From contig NMRB01000237.1 of NCBI GenBank assembly GCA_002633025.1, positions 29,818 to 93,817 of the forward strand: a DNA stretch of 64,000 nucleotides, in the 5' to 3' direction. The notes under the pieces are model-generated. The model was given only the letters and a program-made list of their open reading frames with translations. It made no database searches and had not been told where the DNA came from. Position 1 is the stretch's first letter; every line of letters starts with the position of its first letter. This document shows, in pieces, positions 35,099 to 45,430 of this stretch. The stretch comes from Notospermus geniculatus (Eukaryota > Nemertea > Pilidiophora > Heteronemertea > Lineidae). The position numbers and the translations under genes are program-made.

Positions 35099-35367
35099 TA
35101 ATATATGCACAGCCGGGTTTGGCGTTTGTCAATCATGTCAATAGGCCCGCCCAGAGACCAGCCGACCAACGCTCGTCATTTGAGGTATAACCATGATCGA
35201 GAAGGACTGGTGTATACTTGGTCACGGACCGTCAAAGACATGAAACTGATCACAGGTTTCCAAAGCGTGAATGTGCACACACATTGAAATTGATCATAGT
35301 CGGCGTTGGTCGGCTGGTCTCTGGGCGGGCCTATTGACAAACGCCAAACCCGGCTGTGCATATATTA
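35099..35367. mobile_element. foldback element with about 75-bp TIRs
   Basis: The left arm from 35099 (TAATATATGCACAGCCGGG) mirrors the right arm ending 35367. The arms match almost perfectly; the left carries a 9-bp extra (TCATGTCAA) that looks like a slip duplication. Because the arms encode the same peptide on opposite strands (both give MHSRVWRLS), the two short frames there are artefacts. The loop is about 115 bp. A short inverted pair (CATATGTGAA / TTCACATATG) lies just upstream at 35006-35031. Confidence 0.9.
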
Positions 35368-36985
35368 GAGTTGTTGCCTATTCCTAACAGTTGAGGTCCC
35401 CAGCACTGCAGAGGGAAATCTGACACAGTATTACAGGCCTATTTTAAGAAAGTGCCCCTATGAGGTAAGCCAGGTGATACTTTTGACATGAGGTTGCTCT
35501 TACATCAGAGACAACTAGGCCTGCATTACATTACATGAAAGGTGAACTCAGTGTGTCCTTGTATTTCTGACGTGAGTGAATGAAGGGAATAGTTTTAGAT
35601 GTTGTGGCCTGGGAATCTTGCTGTGGAAAGACAGTTTTAGATGTTGTGGCCTGGACACCTTATTGTGCAAGAAGAGTGTGAGATGTGGCCTCCTTTTCTC
35701 AGAGCGATCACAAGCTTTTGGCCCGCAGTGGTTAGGGTTGGGTTCACGGTTGAAATTCTCCTATTTTGGACCAGTGATTTTAGAAACATCTTCAAGTCTT
35801 GGAAGATACCATTGTAAGTTTGATGAAATGTTGGTACAGGATTTCAAATATTTGATGACGCAACCCCGTAAGACAATATGAATCCAATTAAATCCCACAA
35901 TGACGCGCTGTCTTTGTCTTCAACAAATTACAAATCCATCAAATCCAAACCTTGTTGATTTTTCAAATTTTTGTCATTTGAATTCCGTGATTAGAAAAGA
36001 ATGTTGACAAGACGTCTCATTCTGATGATGACATCTCGAGACGTTGTCAGATTCATGTCTTTTATCTTCGCGAGGTGAAACGATCTTCTGAAGTCAAGAT
36101 TGGCATTTTTGAATTTTCACTATTTGAAATTTAACGAGACTGAGTCAGGTTCTTGCTTTGATATTGAAAGTTTATGACTTCCAAGATGTAATTTCAATTT
36201 TTCGTGTTGTTCGGTTTCGGTTGACATTGCACATCGCAGTTTCAGTTTCCCGTCGTGTGATTGGCTAATAATGCCGTTATGATAAACAGCGGCCATTACA
36301 GTGAGAATTCCATACTTCAAAACCTCCAAATGCCTACATACACTGACGCTCCGATACTCAACGTTGAAAATATTTAGAGTGGCGTTTGCAATATGCCAGA
36401 TCGCAAGTGTTAAATCATTGTATTGGAATGCCGAGAGCTAAGAAGTGTTATTAAACGAGAACCGAAGGAACAATGGACGCCATTCTCACTGCTGAAACAA
36501 AACCATGACTCAACATTTTTTCACAGCAAGCGATCTCTGATGAGTTGAACAACTGTCGAGAGAAAGATACCGCCCTTGTGACATCTTGCCTCCCCGTGGG
36601 GGGTCTGACTGTACCAGACCTAAGACAAGTTTTGTTCACCCCTTCCACGCTGAAATCACACCGATGCACAACATCCAAGGGGTGCTACAGTGGTGCCCCC
36701 AACTTATCCCTTGTAATCTTCGAAATTGACCCAAAAATCTTTGTATTTGAAAAACTCGATTGAAGTCGGACATGTCTTTTCAATACAAGGCATTGATGCT
36801 CCCGTTTCCCAAGTCCTTGCCCCAAATATCGGACATTAATCAGAGTAAGGAGCTTCTTCAGCCTGGTAGCCATGGCAGTTGCCTCATCATCTCATGATGT
36901 CAGTCAAACTGGAGCTAGCTGTGGATGCACCAGCACTCAGTCTGTCAGAGGTACATCTATCTTTAGAACCATGTTGTAACCTGAC
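35368..36985. other. no gene; small direct repeat at 35586-35690
   Basis: TTTTAGATGTTGTGGCCTGG occurs at about 35590 and 35635 with CTTGCTGTGGAAAGACAG between. Otherwise ordinary non-coding DNA. Confidence 0.45.
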
Positions 36986-36987
36986 GA

Positions 36988-37225
36988 TTACAGTACAGGC
37001 CAAAACTAAAGTCCACTTGCTGTGCACGTGCCACGTGAACCCCGCGCGCGGGCTACCCACCGACGGCGCGTCGTACGTGCACGTCACACACACAGCGTCT
37101 TCTACACGCCGTGCATGGGCCACGCACGGGACGTGCGCCGACTGCGCAGTGCACAGTATCATGCCTCGCGCCGTAAGCGCACGTCCCGTGCACATACGGC
37201 GCGAAGGCCACGCACCGAGTGTGCA
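36988..37225 (+). mobile_element. CpG-dense repeat element, copy 1
   Basis: Begins TACAGTACAGGCC, then AAAGTCCAC, then about 200 bases packed with CpG and small palindromes (CCGCGCGCGG, GTGCACGT, CCGTGCATGGGCC). The same start and ordered words appear in reverse at 38350-38577. CpG density far above the surroundings keeps all six frames open, which yields overlapping 86-149-codon frames that I consider spurious. Confidence 0.65.
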
Positions 37226-38345
37226 GTGGCTCAAGGAGCATTTCAGAATGGTATTTTCGTGACACTGCGGCCTTTTTTGTTGATTCTTTGCCGGGAAGCT
37301 GAAGCTGCAGCATCGGAATGACTGGAGAGGATACACAACTCGTGTCTCAGCGCCGCCTACACGGCTAATTCAGGTAACGTCAAAATGTGCATGCGCAGTA
37401 GAGATCGTTCCCCTCACCAAAGCCATTCCGTTAGGCCTACCGGTACCTACCTGTTGTGACCTTTGATCTTGTTAAATACGAGAACGGCTGGGGCGAATGT
37501 CCTCTGTGTATAGTAGGCCTGCTGTGTATTCCTCATTTCTCATAGGCCTAAGACGGAGCACGCAGAAGAAAACGTCGCCGAAGCACCTTGCCGAAGCACC
37601 CAACAGACTGCATGCACGGCGGCCATGATTGACAGCTGTCATCCCTGAGGTGTTTATCATAACACGTGTTCAGTCACAAAAGCATGCAAAAACACCAGTT
37701 TTACTCAATATTTTTCTTTCCTTTATAGTAAACGAAATATCTGCTATTTTTTAAAGTGAAGATCACAATATTTTTTGACCATTTTTTAAAAAATTATGCA
37801 AAATAATCTGAAACTCCGCCCACCAGCGATCCAAATATGGTAACGGAAGGAAGTGTGGCCTAGCCTTGTAAACAATGCGGTCAAGAGTTTCCACGGCCGT
37901 AACCTGCCATGATTATCCCCAAATTTTGGTCTGGTCCTGTTTGTAAGTTCGTTAGTAGATAAAAATGTGGCAAGTGTTTTGTTTCCTGCATAGGAAGGGA
38001 CGGCAACTGCCTAAATATTTTGTTTTTGACCAACGTTTTACCACATTTCATCACAATTCTATCCACGGTTTTTCGCCGTCATGTTGATCTTCGCGGATGT
38101 AAACATCAAAATCGGTCCACAATCCTTGCTCAAAAACATCGTTTTTCCACCGAAATTAGCCAATTTTTTTACTGTCAACCAGAGTAATTGTATACCTGAC
38201 ATTTTAAAGACAAGCCTTGATTCATGAAAACTATCAAACCCTCATCGATAAGATGAGATTGTTGTGAGAATCTCAGTGTGACTGTTTGGGCGAAGCCTGC
38301 ATCATGACATGTGCACAATAGGCCGACATGGGGTGTGCGGGGGGA
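37226..38345. other. no gene recognised
   Basis: AT-rich between two CpG-dense islands. A T-rich acceptor-like tract ends in ATAG at 37738 with no coding frame after it. Confidence 0.45.
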
Positions 38346-38349
38346 TATC

Positions 38350-38577
38350 GCCCAAAAAATGGAAATCTATCCCGTGCGTGTACTGCGCACGTACTGTGCA
38401 CTTAATACACAGTGTACTTTACTACACTGCGCGCCTCCCTCGCGCGGCCCGTGCATGGGAGGCGCGAGGGATTGTGTAGACTGCGCGCAGGGTAGAATCT
38501 GATGCATTGCGTGGGACGTGCACGTCCCGCGCGCGGGACACGCAGCGCGGTGGACTTTAATTATGGCCTGTACTGTA
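38350..38577 (-). mobile_element. CpG-dense repeat element, copy 2 (ends at gap)
   Basis: Read on the minus strand it starts TACAGTACAGGCCATAATT exactly at the gap edge and shares AAAGTCCAC, the CCGCGCGCGG palindrome, CATGCACGGGCC and AGTGCACAGTAC with copy 1. It contains its own hairpin CCCTCGCGC ... GCGCGAGGG (38432-38470). Confidence 0.65.
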
Positions 38578-39137
38578 NNNNNNNNNNNNNNNNNNNNNNN
38601 NNNNNNNNNNNNNNNNNNNNNNNNNNNNNNNNNNNNNNNNNNNNNNNNNNNNNNNNNNNNNNNNNNNNNNNNNNNNNNNNNNNNNNNNNNNNNNNNNNNN
38701 NNNNNNNNNNNNNNNNNNNNNNNNNNNNNNNNNNNNNNNNNNNNNNNNNNNNNNNNNNNNNNNNNNNNNNNNNNNNNNNNNNNNNNNNNNNNNNNNNNNN
38801 NNNNNNNNNNNNNNNNNNNNNNNNNNNNNNNNNNNNNNNNNNNNNNNNNNNNNNNNNNNNNNNNNNNNNNNNNNNNNNNNNNNNNNNNNNNNNNNNNNNN
38901 NNNNNNNNNNNNNNNNNNNNNNNNNNNNNNNNNNNNNNNNNNNNNNNNNNNNNNNNNNNNNNNNNNNNNNNNNNNNNNNNNNNNNNNNNNNNNNNNNNNN
39001 NNNNNNNNNNNNNNNNNNNNNNNNNNNNNNNNNNNNNNNNNNNNNNNNNNNNNNNNNNNNNNNNNNNNNNNNNNNNNNNNNNNNNNNNNNNNNNNNNNNN
39101 NNNNNNNNNNNNNNNNNNNNNNNNNNNNNNNNNNNNN
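38578..39137. other. assembly gap, 560 N
   Basis: Unknown sequence. The frames drawn through it are meaningless. Confidence 1.
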
Positions 39138-39419
39138 TTGCGTACGCAGCGCCATCTACACGGTGGCCAGCGAAACCAGGCTAGTGGGCATTGCAAATCA
39201 TTGGAAGTTTCTTCCTCCATTTTATTCGCTTAAGGGTAAAAAAATGTAATGCCACCCGCTTAAGGGCCACCCCCATGTCATTTTCAACACTTCCTGTGAA
39301 ATTGGTGCCATTTCGATCAGAAACCACGGAGGAGTTCGTGTTCGACGTTAAAGCGCCACCGTCAATTATAATATAGATGAAATAGTAACGGGTTTCTTAG
39401 GTGAAAGACATAGCTTCCT

Positions 39420-39482
39420 ACTGGATTCGAACCCACGGACCCTTGCATTAGGCATCAATCGCCAGCAGTAAAATTAAGGGGG
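39420..39482 (-). repeat. B-box-containing SINE or tRNA fragment
   Basis: On the minus strand GTGGGTTCGAATCCAGTAGG contains a perfect B box (GGTTCGAATCC). Upstream tRNA-like sequence is degenerate and no proper T stem forms, so it is not a functional tRNA. Confidence 0.4.
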
Positions 39483-39634
39483 TGACGTCATAATAGAGAG
39501 TTTTGGCATCCCCCACTCCCCCATGAAGAGAGCACTGAACAAACAGGATAGGCATTCAAGTTGGAGTTTCAGGGGCTTTGCAAAAACTCTTTATTGTCGA
39601 GTTTTACCTCCTCCAATGAAAAGCCTCACCAAAA

Positions 39635-39846
39635 TTCCTTTGACCTTGTCTAACATTCCTGTGACCTTGACCTTGTCTAACATTCCTGTGACCTTGACCT
39701 TGTCTAACATTCCTGTGACCTTGACCTTGTCTAACATTCCTGTGACCTTGACCTTGTCTAACATTCCTGTGACCTTGACCTTGTCTAACTTTCCTGTGAC
39801 CTTGACCTTGTCTAACATTCCTGTGACCTTGACTTTGTCTATTCCT
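39635..39846. repeat. 27-bp array of TGACCTTGACCTTG, about 7.5 copies
   Basis: Unit: TAACATTCC then TGTGACCTTGACCTTGTC. TGACCTTGACCTTG starts at 39662, 39689, 39716, 39743, 39770 and 39797, with a variant at 39824 and a half unit at 39639. Reverse-complemented, each unit is a direct repeat of AGGTCA with zero spacing and contains TCAAGGTCA, the extended half site bound by ERR/SF-1/FTZ-F1 and GCNF-type receptors. The 27-bp period keeps frames open on both strands; the 125-codon frame with a 9-residue repeat is an artefact. Confidence 0.95.
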
Positions 39847-39849
39847 CAT

Positions 39850-40350
39850 TTGACCTCTCAGGGGTCATCACGTCTAGTCAGAGATAACACCCAATGTTAA
39901 TGATTTGACACCTTAGCATGCCGAGGGTGACTAGCCAAGAATTCCACACTGTCCTCCGTGGAATCCTCCGAGGAGAGATAATGGCGGAGACTGATGCTGC
40001 ATCTAGATGAAATCTTGTCTCTGCGGCGTGCTGGTGTCGTTGTCCATATGGTATCCATCACTTTGTCATCACGGCAGCATCGCGATGACACTCAGGAGAC
40101 GACAGAGACCTTGATTTGAATTGCAATTTCGTGCTGGTGTGCATGAATGCAGTACCGCATCGCCGACACAGGACGTTGCGTCATGACTTGGCTATCTTGT
40201 CTTATCTTTGGTAATGAAGTTCTGGAGGTGCAGCGAGATCTGAGAGGAATTCTAAACTGATTAAAAAACAGTACAGCTGGTTGGCATCTTGTGGCATCCA
40301 ATGACATCGAACTCATGCTGTGAGATGTGTTGTAGCTTGAATCAAGGTCA
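39850..40350. other. no gene recognised
   Basis: Nothing distinct. Confidence 0.4.
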
Positions 40351-40354
40351 GGTG

Positions 40355-40447
40355 CATCCTCCCACAGCAGGGGTATTTACCTCGCTCCTCTTCATCCACT
40401 CGAGTATTTGAAGATGAGCGAGACCAAAGCCCCGCTGTGGGAGGATG
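40355..40447. mobile_element. CATCCTCCC palindromic MITE, copy 3
   Basis: CATCCTCCCACAGCAGGG mirrored by CCCCGCTGTGGGAGGATG, with inner CTCGCTCCTCTTCATCC mirrored by a GATGAGCGAG block. The best-preserved arms of the family are here and in copy 4. Confidence 0.9.
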
Positions 40448-40704
40448 GGACAGGCGTTACTCTTGACCTCCGTGTCTGTTGACTTGATATTGAATCAGGA
40501 GTTGATCAAGCAAGTCAATAAACAGCTGCAGGAGGAAACCAGAGTACCCGTGGAAAACATGCGCTCTTAAAGAGTGTCGCCCTCTATTAGGGCTAGAAGT
40601 AGGGTGTAGTTTCAGAATTAAATGGCAAATAACATTGGCTTGACTTTTGACGTCATAACTGAGTTGTTCGTCAGCGCCACGTCACGGATTAGTTCCGCCG
40701 GTTC

Positions 40705-40785
40705 CTCATTGAGTTTGGCAAGGATCAAACTTAGGACCTTGTTGACAGGCTCTGTTGTTGCACTACACCGCTCTGTGTCTTGCAG
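40705..40785 (-). repeat. possible tRNA-derived SINE head
   Basis: On the minus strand GAGCGGTGTAGTGCAACAAC (A-box-like) precedes CTAAGTTTGATCCTTGCC (B-box-like) at tRNA spacing. Confidence 0.4.
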
Positions 40786-40789
40786 TGTG

Positions 40790-43190
40790 GCTTAAAAATC
40801 ATGAAAGTGTGTGAATTCGGCATAAATTCTGTTGCTGCATGACACATTTTTTGTGAACAGTTGTTTTTTCATGATCCATTTCTCAGCACTTGATGCTGAG
40901 AAGGAGTTGACGCGGCGCCTGTGACACTCTCTAGATGACTCCAGAGGAAGACACCGAGTTGTAATTTCAAGGGCCATCAACCAGCGTCACACACTTCAGC
41001 CGAAGATGTCTCAACGAACTTCAGGCAGACATCTCGAAAAATTGCCTTCTCTGAGATTGCACGCCATGTAGTTCATTGAATGTTGATGTTCTTCGAATTG
41101 GAAATTTTGAGTTTGAATTTGATATTAGGCTTGGGACGGTTTGCTTTCCATTCTACTGCTGTGATAGTAGTTACGGCTGGGTATTTCTTCAAGACAACGG
41201 TGTTGAAAGTTGCACAGTTGGCACGTGAAGTTAAAACTGGGCCGTGATGTCACAAACGGAAAATTCTGAGAATTGGAGTAGAAAATCATTTCAAAATCAA
41301 GCTTTTGCCTGAAGAACCAATTTCTAGCAGAGTGTACCGATGGTCACTGAGCATCAAACCCAATCCATGGACCTGTTTTAGAGGAGATCAGTCCGATGCG
41401 TGAGAAGACGTTTATCCACTACCAGACATGGATCGACATGTTGAAGCAAGTTGTTGAGTAGGCAACAAAGAAATCTCTCCAGGGTCGTCTTGGTGTCCTG
41501 TTGACAAAACCAGCATCGATGCGGCTTCAAAGCCTCTCGGTATCAAAAGACCGGAGAAAGGTGATTGCGTGTCACATCGACATACCTGACCGTCAACTTT
41601 ATTGGGTAATGAGCATTTACAGGGGCGAGGTGTAGGGTTTAAGGTGACGTGAAGTGGTCTTCTGGCGTATCGTGGCCAGTGACACTGGATGGATGGCCGT
41701 GATCTTGTAAGGACAGAAGATGAAGCATATCTTGGATTTCGCATCAAGAACTTGCCTTATTTCCCCTGTAGTCCAGTTTCTCTTATTTTCACAGTTCCCA
41801 GCAGTTTCAATGTCACAACATACACCCCTTGTTTTCTAGCTGTTCCGATTGACAGCTGTACAGACTACAGGCTGGTACTCTGGGGGCTTCAAAAGCTGGG
41901 GTCAGGAACATACAGAACTATACACGCACATTTTTGCCACCGATATAGTCTTTGATCCGAGCCGCCTGGAACTCGCGTGTCATCGAAATTAATCTTTGAG
42001 CCGCTTAGGCTCAGCTTTCTGAAAAACAGTAATCACTTCTTTGAATGTGTATAAATATAGAAATAGACTTGTATTAACTCTCAAAATAGATTTCATTTTA
42101 TTGTGCTGTGTCCTCTGCTTAGATTACATCAGAATAAAAATGGGTTTGACTCGCATTTACATGAGATATCCAGTATTAAGTTAAAGGTGACTGTATCTTT
42201 CAAATGATGCGTCAGCGTTCTGCATCTGGTTCGAAATTCTCGTGCGTTCCATTAAAATGCCAAATCAGATGACCTTGGTCTTTTTGACTGCTCAGCTGGA
42301 AGTCCTGCTGTAATTGTGGTGTAAAATCATTGCCGCTTTCAACTGAAAATGGTGAATAAAGTTGCCAGTGTCAACAACACCACTACTTTATGACACAGAA
42401 CTCGCCCAATTACGGAATACTCCATGAGTTTAACTTTCACCACATAAAACGGTTCAATATGTAAAGTCAACTGGAAGTGAAATCCCGGTGGATACAGCCA
42501 CGACTCTTGCCGACACCACTTCCGCTAAAAGCAACCAAAAGGTTGAATAATAAACTTTGAAATTCAAAACACGAGGAGGCTGCCTCCCTTGCGTTTTCTC
42601 CGTATGACTCACAAACCAATCTCCCCGTCTCCCGGGAAAGGTACCATCCATTACCGTTTCGACCTTTTGTCGTAACGGTATGTTATTTACATTCTTCGCT
42701 AATTTGACGGGAGATGCTCATTTCGATTTTAATGCGCGCTCCACGACGTGAAGTGGCCACTTCAAAGGTTAACGCTATCAGCTTTTGTGACTGCGTAAAG
42801 ATTTCGACGATGTCAACATTTGCTGAACGAGATGAAGTGAAAACTTGATTTGTTCTGGAGAAAAAAGCAGCGTAATCTTCAATTCATGATTATTGGATTG
42901 AACTCAGGATCAAGATGTCGTCTGTTTAACTTGACGTGTTTTCCCGGTGTGACAAACTCGATGGATATTGCCCGTGTTGTTTTATCAGCGTCCCGACTTT
43001 GTGTGCCAAGTTTTAACATGTCGTTCAGAGTAAACACGTTCTGTGGACTTTGCGACGATGAAACAATGAATTTCTCTGATGGATCAATCAGAATTTTGTG
43101 CTGAAAATTTCTCACGTTCAGGTTGATATTTTGTAGAAATCTGACGTAAATGAGAAAACTTTCACATGGAGAGTTGCAACCTCCACCCCC
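40790..43190. other. no gene recognised
   Basis: Short frames only; the pair at 42850-43115 overlap on opposite strands. No array. Confidence 0.4.
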
Positions 43191-43192
43191 TT

Positions 43193-43470
43193 GGAGCCTT
43201 GAGCCTAGTGATTATCACGGCCGCTTAGCAAGCGGCAGGTCCCAGGTTTGAATCCCGGGCCATATGGGAATGCATTAATCATCCCCGGTTCTTCAGTCCG
43301 TTTGGGACAGTAAGCCGTGGTGCCTTGCACCTTGTTCCTTTGCAAGGGCAAGTAATAGACCCCATCCAAGTAAGGAACATGAGTAGCTTGAGATGACCTC
43401 TTCCGTACTTACCAGGGTCAATAATGCTATGGCTTCAGCACTGATGGAGAAGTCTGATACAGATACGCCC
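43193..43470 (+). mobile_element. tRNA-derived SINE, copy 1
   Basis: The head GGAGCCTTGAGCCTAGTG and following TTATCACGG give an A box; CAGGTTTGAATCCCGGG gives a B box. Then a conserved body shared with copies 2 and 3: GGGACAGTAAGCCGTGG, TTTGCAAGGGCAAGTAA, GACCCCATCCAAG, TAGCTTGAGATG and AATAATGCTATGGCTTCAG. It ends near GATACAGATACG, where copy 2 has a comparable AATACAAATAC tail. Length is about 275 bp, typical for a tRNA SINE, presumably mobilised by a LINE that is not in the window. Confidence 0.9.
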
Positions 43471-43744
43471 CACCTTCTGCAGATGCCTCGTCACTGATGA
43501 AGCATCTTCTATTCCAGTCTCCTCTTCTCTCCTGTTAAGTTACACAGCAGATATAACATTACTCAAACAAGTCAAATGTCAGACATTTTCTCAAGTTTTG
43601 GTCTTTCTCATCTGCGAATGTCTTAGCGGGTGATAGGATTGGCCGGATCACATGACCTGTGGGCGACATTGAGTACAAGGTATTGTCTTCGTTCTGTGTC
43701 ATCTTTGAAATAGAAACCTGATGAGATACCAGAGGTGTTGGGCA

Positions 43745-44215
43745 ACGCTATAGATGATTCTTGAATTTGCTGATCTGCGCACTTCCACCAAAATTGCAAC
43801 CAGAACCTCGAACTGAAACCTGCTGACGTGACCCAATCCACGATTCAGCAATGAGGAACTTTCGTGCCGTCAGAGGCCGCTACGAGTTAGCGGTCCAAGA
43901 ACGTCATGAAATCTGACGTCACAGGGCAGAAATCCATTCCACATATGACGTCAATAATGACGTGGGCGCCGTGGCCATGGTGGCTCACGCTTTTGACGTC
44001 GAATTTTGTGACGTTCTTGGACCGCTAACAGGCGGCCTCTTGCGGCAGGAAAGTTCCTCATGGTCGACTCTGACATAACGTCGTCAAAGTCACCGTCGTG
44101 GATTCTCTACGTCTTGTCATTCAGTTTCAGACCAAGGTTGTTGTTTGCGATTTCGGCGGAAGTACGCAGATCTTTCTCGTTCACCGGGTACGTCAATTTG
44201 AGATTTGTCTATATG
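43745..44215 (+). mobile_element. palindromic 'host' repeat interrupted by a MITE
   Basis: The left part 43745-43850 (GATCTGCGCACTTCCACC... GATTCAGCAAT) and the right part 44061-44215 (GGTCGACTCTGAC... CGGAAGTACGCAGATC) are mirror-related arms of the repeat seen uninterrupted at 58045-58305. A CRE-rich MITE sits exactly at the centre. The outer sequences differ at the two ends, one reading GAATTTG/ATGATTC, the other CGTCAATTTGAGATTTGTC. Confidence 0.8.
43851..44062. mobile_element. CRE-rich MITE family, copy 2 (nested)
   Basis: A 208-bp element, 43853-44060, with terminal GAGGAACTTTC / GAAAGTTCCTC inverted repeats and long inner arms (GTTAGCGGTCCAAGAACGTC mirrored at 44012-44031). It contains two perfect TGACGTCA palindromes (43914-43921, 43946-43953). 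AT flanks both sides. The empty site is visible in the half copy at 19034-19053, so insertion duplicated AT or ATG. Confidence 0.92.
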
Positions 44216-44800
44216 GCAGTCAAGAACTTGCGTTATCAGTTGACTTATGGAGACCAACTCTAAATAGTGCTGTAATTGCAAAATTACGAATGTACGGTTC
44301 AAAAGTTATTGTGGGAAGTTACACGATTATGAAGTAAACAAGACTCGTTCAAATTTTCCACTTCTGCTCGTTTACAAGAACAAAAGATCCAAAGTGGATT
44401 GCACTGAATCTAAAACACTTTTCCTTCCATACACTTCCAACGATCACCAACCATGTGCATGAAGATGACTCACCGCCTTCCATAGCTAACCTATCTTTAA
44501 CCAAATGAACTGAACATTGAACATAGAGCTAAAAAAGCTAATAACCGCTAAGGTACTGACGTTTGCACAACGTTGACGAAGGCGAGCATGTGTAGGTCAC
44601 TTTTTCTCTAATGACTGCTTCTCTTGTCCAATCATCAATCAAATGGATGAATCGTTCATCATCAAATCTGAAGATGGGGCTGATGAGATCAAAGTTGTTT
44701 CTGCAGTGTGTCGAAAAGTTTATATGTGGGTATTTAATTTGGTAGTCCGGTGAGATTCACTTTCCTCTTGTACTCATTTGCTGAAGCCTCAACCGGAGAA
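44216..44800. other. no gene recognised
   Basis: Ordinary non-coding DNA between two MITEs of one family. Confidence 0.4.
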
Positions 44801-44810
44801 TCTTGGCTCA

Positions 44811-45012
44811 ATGGGGAACTTTCCTGCCGTTAGAGGCCGCCTGTTAGCGGTCCAGGAACGTCACCAAATTCAACGTCAAATGCGCGAGCCACGGCGCCCA
44901 CATCATTATGGATGACGTTGTGGCATGCATTTCTGCCCTGTGACGTCAAATATCATTGACGTTCTTGGACTGCTAACTCGTAGTGGCCTCTGACGGCAGG
45001 AAAGTTCCCCAT
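44811..45012. mobile_element. CRE-rich MITE family, copy 3
   Basis: 198 bp, 44813-45010, with termini GGGGAACTTTCCTGCCGT and ACGGCAGGAAAGTTCCCC, flanked by AT. One perfect TGACGTCA at 44941-44948. Relative to copy 2 the centre is inverted (GCGCCCACATCATTATGGATGACG), as happens easily in palindromic elements. Confidence 0.9.
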
Positions 45013-45021
45013 TGGTACTGA

Positions 45022-45134
45022 ACACAACCCATCCTCCCACAGCAGGGGTTTTACCTCACTCCTCTTCATCCACTCACTGCAAGTGTATGAAGAGGAACGA
45101 GACCAAAGCCCTGCTGTGGGAGGATGAACACGAC
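45022..45134. mobile_element. CATCCTCCC palindromic MITE, copy 4
   Basis: CATCCTCCCACAGCAGGG from 45030 mirrored by CCCTGCTGTGGGAGGATG to 45126. Flanking AACACAAC (45021-45028) and AACACGAC (45127-45134) match at 7 of 8 positions if one extra C at the left border is allowed, which hints at an 8-bp target duplication. It lies 19 bases from the preceding CRE-rich MITE. Confidence 0.88.
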
Positions 45135-45360
45135 TTGATGACATCATCAGCTTGATCTCTCTCCAAATGTACAAGGTTTGTGAGTCCAGGACAATTTGAA
45201 GAACGATCCACAGAACCTAGAAGATAACTGTTCCATTTTGTTGTGAATTTGTAAAAGAGATGAAAAGATCCTATCTGATATATTGCTAACTACCCGAAAT
45301 ATTTTACATCAGAAATATTCGACTGTATGCAAGAATGGACAAGATAATCAAGTCCGTGAT

Positions 45361-45430
45361 ACGGTTCTTATAAAAACGAGACCGGTTCTTATAGAAACGA
45401 GACTGGTTCTTATAGAAACGAGACCGGTTA
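45361..45430. repeat. 21-bp tandem repeat, 3.4 copies
   Basis: Unit ACCGGTTCTTATAGAAACGAG with single-base changes. Confidence 0.92.

Noticed and set aside
35105-35361. Two frames on opposite strands with the same peptide
   Set aside because: They are the two arms of the foldback element.
36879-37336. Overlapping 86-149-codon frames on both strands
   Set aside because: CpG-rich sequence with few stop codons; every frame is open at once and none has recognisable protein features.
38367-39249. Frames of 219-262 codons across the gap
   Set aside because: They consist almost entirely of N.
39523-39900. 125-codon frame with a 9-residue repeat, and two minus frames
   Set aside because: The 27-bp period of the non-coding array keeps frames open on both strands; no start context or flanking coding signal.
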